NCBI GenBank assembly: GCA_010405405.1
Contig: MU004245.1
Span: forward strand, 9,256 to 73,255
DNA: 64,000 nt
Reading direction: 5' to 3'
Origin: Microthyrium microscopicum
Taxonomy: Eukaryota > Ascomycota > Dothideomycetes > Microthyriales > Microthyriaceae
Shown: piece after piece, positions 54,748-64,000 of the stretch
Layout of the letters: each line of letters opens with the position of its first letter
Position numbering within the stretch: position 1 is the first letter of the stretch
Notes under the pieces: generated by a model
What the model was told of the DNA's origin: nothing
The model's input: the letters and a program-made list of their open reading frames with translations, nothing else
Database searches by the model: none
Position numbers and translations under genes: made by a program

Positions 54748-57240
54748 CTAAACCGTCTCCACACCCGTCGAATTACCCGTCGCTGGCTTATCCTTAACCA
54801 TCACATCCGCCAACGTCTTTGGTGGCGTGACATCCTCAAACTTATACAACGATGGCTCTGGCATGCCCTTTCGTCGAAGAATGTAGCGCTTGACCCAGTA
54901 TGGCGCAACAGTACCGGTCTGGTATTTCATATGTGTGCGCGTTGGCACGGCAAAGACATAGTCGAGTTCTTCGAGTGTACGCTGCTTGGTCTCCGGTAGC
55001 CAGAAGAAGATCATCCAGAAAGCGAGGAAGTTCATGCCGGCGTAGAAGCCAAAGACACCGACAGGCTTGAAGGCGCGAAGCATACGGGGGAGGGTGAGGG
55101 AGAGGATGGAGCCCCAGAAGTTGTTGGTGGCGACGGCCCAGGACATGCCGACTTCTCTGTGAGATAGGGGGAAGACTTCGGCTGAGTAGGTGAAGGGCAC
55201 GGGTCCTATTATGTGTTAGTCTTGATACTAAATTGATTGTTCAGTTAGAGTATTTGTTTACCTTCTCCGGGGCTGTAGAATGCATCGAAAATGTAGATGA
55301 AGAAGGCGATCATTCCAAGATGAGCCCTTGAGTCTGTGGGGATGTAGAAACAGAAGCCGGCTGCGAGAAGACTCCAACACATATTAGGGAAAGTGAATAG
55401 AAGGAGCTAGAAATATGTTAGTAACTGGGTCAAACATGAGAGTTTAAGGTAAGGAATGACATACAGCTCGTCGTCCAAAGGTATCAATTGTCCATACAGC
55501 TGGCCAAGCGAAAACGAAATTGATCAATCCGAATCCCCATGAAGCAAGTAGAGATGTAGTGGGACTACCTCCAGCCTGTTCGAAGATTGTGGTGCTGTAA
55601 AAGGCAATGATGTTGACTATTCAATGGTCAGCCGAATACCTTGCATAATCCTCAGGTATTTATACTTACTTCCGCACATCTGCTGAGCAATCATGACAAT
55701 ACCCGAAGCTTGAGTGGCGCGTCGAATACGTGGAATGGTGAAAAGTTCGCCAAATCGAGTAAAGAAGTTGCTGTTTGGCGATAGACCAGACTCGATGATA
55801 AGAAGTTCCTCTTGTCGGAGCAGAGCATGTGCATAGTAAAGATCTCTTGCAGCTTGAACCTCCGAAGATCGTAATCTCTTGAATGACCTATCGATATTAG
55901 TTGGTTTTCTGCGATCAAAGTTTGCATGAACTTACGCAAAAGCCTCTGTATAGCGTTTTTTCTGCATAAGCCATCGAGGCGACTCAGGACAGAAGAAGAT
56001 GCCGATGACAAGAGGTACAGCAGGCAAAAACGCGCTTCCCAGTTGAAGACGCCATGCTGCCACTTTGGTAGAATCCTTCACAATGAGATTTGCACAAGTG
56101 CCGAGGAAAATCCCAAAAGCTGTCCAAATTTGCCTGCGAGCACATTAGATATTGATATGTTGAAGGGCGGCCGAGAACTTACCATGTCATGACCAGGCCA
56201 CCGCGCACAAGAGGTGGTGCGACTTCTGCGGAGAACACAGGGACAGTGACTTCTTTCAAGCCCATGCCTATAATGCGGTCAGTACCAAGAAGCAAAAAAG
56301 GTGCCTACATGATTCTTACCAATCCCAAGAAGCATACGACAGGCCAGAAGTTGACCCCATGTCTGAGAACAGGCCATACCGAATGGCGCGCACAAGGAGA
56401 AGACTGCGCCAATGAAGATAGTAATACGTCGACCGAACAAGTGGTTAAGAGGGTCTGAAAGCCATCCAGCACTGCAAACTGTTAGCTAGCTCCAAGTAGC
56501 GTCAATATTGTATACGGCTTACAAAACGCAGATAGTGATATATGGCATGGCATTGATTACTCCCACGATCCAGTTGTTTTTATCGCACAGAGCGGACGCT
56601 GCAGGACTCGCATCGCATTGGGTGCCGGAGTCTGGAATACCCAAAGCCAATGGGAAGGAGATGTTCGCGCCATTAGAACCTGATTAGTTGTAAGTATGTT
56701 AATCGTGGTGCCATCCTCTCGAAACTGACCTGTTTGATCCCATCCTTGGATCGCAGCTGCGATGGAGTTGAGAATGATGGTGAAATAAAGAGTCCTTGGG
56801 TGTCTCCATCTATGAGCCTGCTCCTGGCGCAAAGACTCTACTTCACCCGCATCGAGTTCGCCAATGGTGTCGTACGCGAAGGGACTTTGGGCCACCAGTG
56901 CGCCTTTGCGGAGTAAGGGAAGTTGATCGGTTAAACCGCCTTCGGAAGCAAATCGTTCAACGTCGGCGAAAAGTTCATCTTTGGGGATTCCAATCAGTGG
57001 GTTGCGAATTCTTGGTAATAGTTAGCGCTACAATTAGACAATGGTGTGTATTTTTTACTTACTCTCCAGTTACATTAGAAGACAGCTCTTGGCCAATACT
57101 GCTACGCCGTCTCGCAAAGGAATCAGAGCGAGGTACGTCTTGCCCGGTCCTACGTTGTGGTTAGTATCACCGAATACGTCAAAGCTCGAGTCAACGAGTC
57201 GCAATACTAACTTCTCGGGAATTTCTGCCTTCTCGGCCAT
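54748..57240 (-). CDS. MFS sugar porter (hexose-type transporter)
   Basis: Proton-coupled sugar uptake at the plasma membrane is the likely role; the substrate is not readable. Eleven exons: 57240-57212, 57149-57063, 57010-56730, 56679-56523, 56471-56320, 56267-56183, 56133-55936, 55887-55670, 55616-55465, 55406-55262, 55205-54748. All junctions are GT/AG and in phase, giving 653 residues. A cytosolic N-terminus of about 110 residues precedes TM1, long for the family, including the NPLIGIP motif seen in one fungal subgroup. Sugar-porter signatures: GRR (198-200), PESPR (313-317), QQMCGIN (398-404), FGRR (449-452), the PxxYxxExxP...R...G motif around E511, and PETK (572-575) before the cytosolic tail. 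The large number of introns is notable. It is convergent with the carboxypeptidase. Confidence 0.92.
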
Positions 57241-60200
57241 TGTGGGTGGCTGGACAAGTCAGAGCAAAGTAGCAATGAGGTACAAATATACAATGGATAA
57301 TGCGAACAACCAGATCAACTACAGCGACTTATCCTGTGTAAAGAAGTAAGACGCGCAGGAAGGGTTTCGATAAAGGGAACCAAGAAACAAAGGTCGGGGC
57401 TCTGCTTACTTTTAACAGGCCATATTAAGAAGAAGAGGCTTTGGCTTGTTCGGAGCATATTCATGCTGTCCAGTGCAGGTTATTGCCCCAGATCCCAGTT
57501 CTCTCCACCACCACCGGCGTTGGCTATGCTTCCCTGCATCTTGGTCTGCTTTCTTAACCCTGCCGCCAATGGAAAAGATATGCGGGGTTACGATCATCAC
57601 TCCACGATTTTGCATATCCTCTGTACTCTTGCCGTTTCTTACAATTGGGCTGTGAGCCGTCTTACTCGCCTCCGTGCAGACGATCGACACTGACTCATCC
57701 TGTTTAGGCAATGTTACAGCGAGACCAGTGGTTATTACGCTCTTCATCCCCAGGCCACTTGACCGTCGCGAGCAATGGCGGGTAGTAACTTGTAGTTAGT
57801 AGCAAAAAGATAATCGGATCCAGGAGATGTTTGGAAGACGCCACTGGTTGTGTCGTTCATTCATCACTTGTACGCATGACTCTTTATTCTTGGTGGCTTT
57901 CGCGTTCACAAGACAAAATGTTGCTTTCCCAGCCCCGCGTAGAAGACACCAAACAAGACCAGGCGTTCGGTCGTACAATAATGGACACCAAAGGCCTAAA
58001 ACAAGAGCTCCAAAAGGTAACGTACCCAAAGGGTCGACGCCAAGAACCGGTCGCAAAAAACGCGGAGCCCCGTAAGGAGTTTCATGTAATGTCGATCATA
58101 TCATATTGGATATTGAGTAGCTAATCACAATTAGACAGCCTTGTACATTGCAACCGCAGGCCGACTGTACCGTTCATCTATGGGACGAGGCAGACCACAC
58201 TGTGTCCATTTTACTCCAACGTAAGCCCGCTCATCTACGCAATGTTAATGGATGGCAAAGAGCACAATAATTGTTGCAGGTGAGGTTGGAACATTTCTGA
58301 GCATTGTTTTAGCGCGAGGCGGACCACGGGTTCAGCGCAACAGTTCTGTGCAATGACAGCATCAGCGCTGTGTCGGCGCTCTGAATGGTTCATTTCTCAT
58401 GCATCTCATTCTTTCGATGCGGTTAAAAGCCCACTAGGAACCGGCAACACCGCTCCCCTTAGGAACAAGGGCCGATCAGCTTTCCTACCATCTCTTCCTC
58501 AAGGGGCCGGCGATTATTGGTTGACTGATCAGCTTTTGATGGTCAAGTCAGGTCATGTGCAGAATTGGCGGACAAGGACAAGCTTTGTACAGTCGGCTTA
58601 GAAAGCTTAGGATGAGCTGTTGTTTCCGGGGTCGTTCGTGACTTGGCTGTAACCTTACATCAATGTCAAGTGGCTCGTGGAGAACGAGTTGCTGCAGGAG
58701 AGCAAGGGCGGGCTCGCGCATGTATAGTCATCTTATTTGTATCCCAAGTCATCGGAAGCGGGGCACTTTTCCACGAGCGAAATATCGTGGAGTTGTCGTG
58801 TCGATCTCCAAGTTTGTGGAAAAAGGGTTCTGGAGGGCACATGGGCATTCCCTGGAGATGTTAAGCTGTCAAGATGTCTTTCGGCAATGATCTGTACCAC
58901 AGACTTGAAGATGCTACAAAAACTCCCACCACGAACTTGTCGCGAAATTGTGGCGGGAGAATCCACAAGCGGAGGAATGGATTCCGCAATATTCAATGTC
59001 ATCACGCGATATTCAAAAATCATTACAACCGGCAGTAATTTTGTATGCAATGCTTTTGTATACCTATCACTATCGCCTCTTCCATCCACCTTCCAGAAGT
59101 CTCGGCTGCTGATGGTCTGTCCATCCATGTATGTCTTGGTATGTGTTTGTCTTATGCCGCTGTTTATAATCTGGTACCAATGTTTCGAGGCTCTTTCATC
59201 AAATGGCAAGGCACTCTTCGTTTTGACGCAGGAGTGCCCGAAGCACAAGATGTAGCGCGGAATCATGCTGTGTACCACGTAGCACCCACCACTTAAGAGG
59301 ACCTTATTCGCTCTGGTATAGATGCTACGCTAGTCTGCGGAGTGCCTCGTGAGTGCCTCGTTTAAGAATGGTCAGAATGTGGGGTAGCGTAGAGACGATC
59401 ATTGTTCAGGCCCATCAATTTTTTATGCCAGTACAGTTAAAAGTGGATATACGAAGGCAATCTGATTGAAAGGAGAGGATGCGATGTACTTGTAGATAAT
59501 ATTTGGAATCAGACTGGAAGTAAGACGTTCGTTTAGCTGGCTTGATCAATATAGAGATGGTCAGAGTCTTGGTGAGAGCAGAGGTGATGCATACGGTATT
59601 TGATCGTGGATGAGAGGTCGTGATCAGAGAACTGTGCTTCATGTGGAGACCAGTGGATTATTTGAGCATCATTGATTTTGCACGTTGTGTAATCAATGGT
59701 CTCACATAGTATGCTACCTTCACAGTACTGGTGGCAGCTGACAACATAATGTTTATGCGGAGAATGATACCTAAACACGAAGTAGACAGAATATCAACTG
59801 AGGGACATATATATCGCACATTTCGGGCTCAGACGATGGCATCCGTTGCTTCTCAGAAATGACAGACATTGATATCTCCTCGCGCTTATTCAATCCTTAA
59901 CCATGCCCCAACATTGCAAGGTCAACAAACACTCAAAAACCATGACGTGGTATGGAGTAGATGGCAGCTTATCAAATATCAAGTACATAGTTAGTGAGCA
60001 CACGAGATACCTTGTTCATCAGGCCAAACTGCCCTGTCTGAGTTGACGTCCCAAAGAAAAAATTGCGGTAGCGGATGAGACGAAATGAGGGATCTTGAAC
60101 TGACAACTAAAAGATCGTGAAACTCGATCAAGGGCTGTCTAGTGTGGGTTCATATCAGGGAATGTTATCAGATGCATCCTAGCACGATACTTGACACGGT

Positions 60201-61507
60201 CTCCCGTCCCGTTCAAAAGCTAAGACACGCGGAAGCGAATAGAGACTCTTGGATAGAGCAACTGCTGTTGAAGGTTTGGTTCTGGAGGGTTGGACCTAGA
60301 TTTTGTGCCAAAAAAGTACTCTACAGACACCAAAGCTGGAGGAAATTAAATAAAGTCCAGAGGACCTGTGGCGCATAAGTTCAAGCGATTGAGGCGCTGC
60401 TTAATTTTGGATGGAAGGTTTAGACGAGGAGCTGAAGTTGTCTTGGACTGTTGGTGAAGAATCACGAGCACACAAGCAGCTGGAGAAGAAGGCTGAAAGA
60501 GTGGATAGAAGATCTGATATGGGCTAGGAGATGAACAGATTGATGGTTGAATATAAAACAAAAGAAGACATGGGAGAAGTGTTGAATGTTTAGAAACTGT
60601 CTCAAGAAGATCAAAGAAGTGATGGGTATGATAGGGGTGCAGGCTGAAGCAAGGCTGTAAGGCATGAGTGGGCTGGTAGCTCAAGAAGGAAAAAGGCAGG
60701 AACGATGGAAGCAAATTTGGGGTTGGCCTACCGTTCTGGGAAACATTGAACGGAGAGAGAGTGCAGTGTGCCTGCCAGCCTGCCGCTGTTGTACTGTAGA
60801 TAGTGCCTGGGTGCCTGGGGTCTCGGTTCTTGGGGTATTCAGCGATTTTTGGCAGCATTGGCAGGCGCGACTCCACTTGACCCAGCTCGAGCGAGCCAAC
60901 ATTGAAAGCCTGAACTTTGAAGGCACAAATTTCCCCTGGATCACCCCTTGCAAAAAGAGACGATTGCTTGGTTGGCTAGAGTAGAGTACTCCCAACGCCC
61001 AGCCGTCTACTCCAGATTCCAGTTGCAACAATTCTACAAATCCCTTTCCATTTTCATTATCGCTCAATTTCCCCTAAGTTTGTGCTGATACTGCTTTTCC
61101 CACGCTCTGGAAGCACCATTCTTTTCCCTCTTCCACTTTCCCGAATCCCGACACATTGTTTCCGCTTCCTCGCATACGCTTGCCAACTGCTTCTCCATTG
61201 GCCCGTCCTCAACTTCGTCTACACATTCTGCGACGCTTCGCTTCTGCTCCCCCCGGACTCCATTTGATTCGAAGCTGGCTGGCCGGCCTGTCTTCATCCT
61301 TTTCACAACTACATCCTCGTGCTCGCCCTCCATTGCTTTCTTCACCACCAACAACCCATTCATCTCTATCAGCTGTGCTGCCAACTGCCGTCCGCCTGGC
61401 TGAGGCTTTGCGCCCACTGCGGATCGGCAGATTTCCACCGCTGAACACGCCAACGAGTCCATAATCCACGCGACAACCGCCCGTTTCAAGCCTATCTCAA
61501 TTTCAAA
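57241..61507. other. Gene-free 4.27-kb interval
   Basis: Normal base composition. Divergent promoters for the transporter (-) and the SH3 gene (+) must lie here. The open frames seen (for example ~58,733-59,278 on both strands and 60,346-60,876 minus) overlap on opposite strands, show no recognisable domain and no convincing introns, so I call none. The last ~500 bases (61,010-61,500) are pyrimidine-rich on the plus strand, as expected of a long 5' leader. A small direct repeat lies at 59,340-59,361. No tRNA or transposon was recognised. Confidence 0.5.
59340..59361 (+). repeat. 11-bp tandem duplication
   Basis: GAGTGCCTCGT occurs twice without a spacer. A small slippage-type duplication of no evident function. 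Confidence 0.9.
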
Positions 61508-64000
61508 ATGACACGACCTTCCATCGTCCGAGCAGGTACACATTGTTTCCCTCGTGTCAACACACAAACTTATTGTTTCCCCCACTTATCTCACGTCTAC
61601 AGATACCATCGATCTTCAAGATCAAAACTCTCCTTCTGCGCAAGATCACTCCAAATCTCATCTTAACGGTGGTCCCGTTGGCCAAGCCGCTCCTCATCAA
61701 GCCGCCGAGTTACGACACGTCCAAAACGAACGTCACGCCGAAGAAGTGGCCTTATCAAACGCCTGGAGTCATAATGGTCAAGGTCTAAGTGACGAACCCC
61801 CATCGGAGGACGACGACATGTATGCTCGCGCCGAGCAACTAACTGGTGATACTCTTGTACATCATAATGGAGACCTCTTGGGGCCATCAGAAGGCTCGGA
61901 CACTGGTGATGATGAAGATCCCCTCGGAGACGATATGGAAAGAGCTTCAAGTTCCCCGTCAATAACTGATGGTGGGTTACCCCAATTTCTCTGGCCTCGT
62001 CGGTCTTCTTCTTTGACGCCAATTCAAACACCAGTGGGAACTCCCACTCGCGATTCGTTTGGCGCTTCTGTTCGCAACTCTCTTCTCAATTCTTCTTCGC
62101 CTTTTCCAAATTCTCTTTCGCGCGATACAGTTCCACGTTATTCGTCGCCAATTTTCGGTTCGGATACCGACCTATGTAGTGATGAGGTCCCGGACCAGTC
62201 ATCATCGCCTTTTGTGTCCTCTCCCGAAGATCTTTCATGTTTTCTTTCAAGATCAACCTCTCTTTCTTCTCCGCGTCATCATCATTGGGGTGAGTATACA
62301 ACCTTTAAAACAACAAACGATCTTACGGCCCTACTTTCTCCGGAAAATGACAACGACTTCGCTGGTCAAGGTAAGCCATCCGCCGAGGAACAGGCTCTAG
62401 CGGACGAGGAGCGAGACGAACTTACTCCACTGCTCTCTGAACAAGAGGAATACTTTTCTAATGGCCTACAACATCGCCGATCTCTCTCACGATCGCCCAC
62501 GGACAAGCCACTGCCACGTTTGCCATCGCCAACAAAGGAGGGATACGTAGGTATGGACCATACGGTAGCCAAGGAGAGGATCACCGAGAATGAAGTCTTT
62601 GAACGCGACCAGGAAACTCCGACGAAAAAAAGCGCTGCTGGCACTAGCGAGGCCGCTTCACTAATTGCAGAAAACGACTCAGAGGACGATTCGGACTGGC
62701 TCACGGAATCCGAAGATGGTGACAGTTTTGATTCCCTTCTCTTCAATGATGATGAAGCAAAAGTTTTTAAACGTTCCTTAACTTCTGCGTTATATTTTAC
62801 GACTGGCTGGAATGCACAAAGCTTACAAGAAACAGAAGATATTGATTTTGATTTGGTTTATGCTCTGCATAGCTTCGTTGCTACTGTGGAGGGACAAGCC
62901 AATGCCGCCAAAGGAGATACCATGGTATTATTAGACGATAGTAATAGCTATTGGTGGCTCGTCCGAGTTATGAAAGACAGTACCATTGGTAAGTCAAAAG
63001 CGCCCACAAGGAAGACAACTTCTAACAATCTTTAGGATACTTACCGGCGGAGCATATTGAAACCCCTACAGAACGATTAGCACGACTCAATAAACACAGA
63101 AATATCGACGTAAGATGATTTGAGCATTTCAAATCTTTATGCTAATCATATCAGGCCACAAAAATGCATTTTGAGGATTCATTAGAGAAACCTAGGAATC
63201 CCTTGAAACGGGCGATGCGAAGAAGAAATCAGAAACAGGTCGCCTTCGCAGAACCTACATACAGAGATGCACCCGTGTACGACTATACATCGGACGAAGA
63301 AGAAGAGGACGAGGAAGGCGAAATGCAAGCACAGACTAATGGTCAGACGAATGAAGCTCAAATGACTCAAGAGGAAGACTATGAAGACGAAGACGAAATA
63401 ACCGCTGTTGCCCCTCTGAATGTTCGCTCAACAGTCAAAGATCCACAACAGCCTGTCGAAGAATTGGCACAAGAAGTCGATCAAAATATGGGTCTGGCAG
63501 AAGAACAACAGTTTAATGAAGACGGGGAGCGAGGTAAAACACACTTTTCGGCACATTCGTTTCTGTTTACTGACGGTGAATTAGTGGGACCTTCACGATC
63601 AAGGAACGGAACTGTCAGAAATACAGACTCATTCTTCAAGGACGATACGGCTGAAACTAGAAAGATCACCATAACTCCTAAGCTATTACGCGATGAAAAT
63701 GGTTCCACCATGGAAGTTACCCGAGCAAGCAATAGTATGGATCGAGGAAGCAGCTTTGACTTTTCCGACAAGCCTGACAGAAAAGAAGACAAGAACACCA
63801 AAAAGAAAAAGGGCATGTTCAACATATTCAAGAGAAGTAAAAGCGATAAGAAATACAAGGAGGAGTCAGTCAATTCGACCAAGACGTCCTCGGAATTCTC
63901 TCGTGAATCTCCTGCGCCTACGTCTGGCACGGTTTCTCCAGCTGAAAAGATATCTCTTGACAATGGCGTCCAACGCAAGGGAAGCAAAGGAGGCAAACTA
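61508..64000 (+). CDS. SH3-domain cell-polarity protein, Bud14/Tea4-like (3' end outside window)
   Basis: Likely scaffold that brings type-1 phosphatase to cell ends or bud sites. Exons 61508-61535, 61603-62988, 63036-63109, then from 63155 to the window edge; about 760 residues are visible. A probable further intron lies at 63534-63584: it is 51 bases, has GT...AG ends and a CTGAC branch site, and keeps the frame whether spliced or not. The N-terminal ~420 residues are low-complexity, Ser- and acid-rich. The SH3 domain spans about 427-482 (YALHSF... YWWLV ...GYLPAEHIE). A RVxF-type PP1-docking motif, KQVAF, is at 523-527 after a basic RAMRRRNQ stretch; SH3 followed by RVxF is the known arrangement in fission-yeast Tea4. 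A Lys-rich segment near 63,780-63,860 follows. The start is supported by the exon-1 junction (GCAG|AT). The family assignment is inferred from layout. Confidence 0.75.

Noticed and set aside
52486-57240. Secondary-metabolite or catabolic gene cluster
   Set aside because: Only a protease and a sugar porter, convergent and without a biosynthetic core enzyme or regulator. Chance adjacency is as likely.
58733-59278. Overlapping 170-180-codon open frames on both strands
   Set aside because: Opposite-strand overlap, no recognisable domain, no intron structure. Most likely chance.
60346-61585. Minus-strand open frames upstream of the SH3 gene
   Set aside because: They are complements of pyrimidine-rich leader DNA with low-complexity translations.
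62289-62370. Extra intron starting at GTGAGT in the SH3 gene
   Set aside because: The donor looks good but the frame is open through it and no clear branch site/acceptor pair was found. Left as coding.

Overview
The window is from a filamentous ascomycete (Pezizomycotina). The evidence is short introns with GT...AG ends and CTAAC/CTGAC-type branch sites, a CDC48 very close to the mould form, a fungal carboxypeptidase S1-type protease, a fungal sugar porter, and a large AT-rich block with the signature of repeat-induced point mutation (RIP). The class cannot be fixed from this sequence.

The window has two parts. Positions 1 to about 47,185 are an AT-rich isochore made almost wholly of dead repeats. 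CpA and TpG are nearly absent in long stretches while CpG, CpT and CpC persist, which is what RIP leaves. I see no open frame of about 60 codons or more before 47,770. Left to right it holds: ~0.7-kb AT-rich direct repeats (1-3,730) interrupted by a less mutated SINE-like insert (2,144-3,240, 14-bp target duplication); a 110-bp x 5 tandem array (4,191-4,745); a Ty3/Gypsy fragment B (4,808-5,707 and 13,372-14,906, minus) split by full-length Gypsy element A (5,708-13,371, target duplication ATTAG); two LINE 5'-part copies (14,986-19,143, minus); a Gypsy fragment F (19,150-19,700 and 28,460 to ~30,900, minus) split by full-length Gypsy element D (19,701-28,459, AAAAG); a Tad1-like LINE (~31,450-36,912, minus) containing a 265-base assembly gap (33,422-33,686); Gypsy element C (37,922-45,640, TCTAA), same family as B; and AT-rich relics to 47,185.

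From ~47,185 base composition becomes normal and four host genes follow: CDC48/p97 (48,148-50,874, +), a secreted S10 serine carboxypeptidase (52,486-54,261, +), a sugar-porter MFS transporter (57,240-54,748, -, convergent with the carboxypeptidase) and the 5' part of an SH3 polarity protein of the Bud14/Tea4 kind (61,508 to the window end, +). A 4.27-kb stretch with no supported gene lies between the transporter and the SH3 gene. The four genes do not form an obvious pathway: CDC48 is essential housekeeping, the next two suggest nutrient acquisition (extracellular proteolysis, sugar uptake), and the last suggests cell-end polarity.

I found no clear new biological system. The points most worth a second look are the unusually long tRNA-headed retroposon, a tRNA-like fold in the leader of element D, an identical 37-mer near both ends of the repeat block, and an essential gene less than 1 kb from the RIP boundary.
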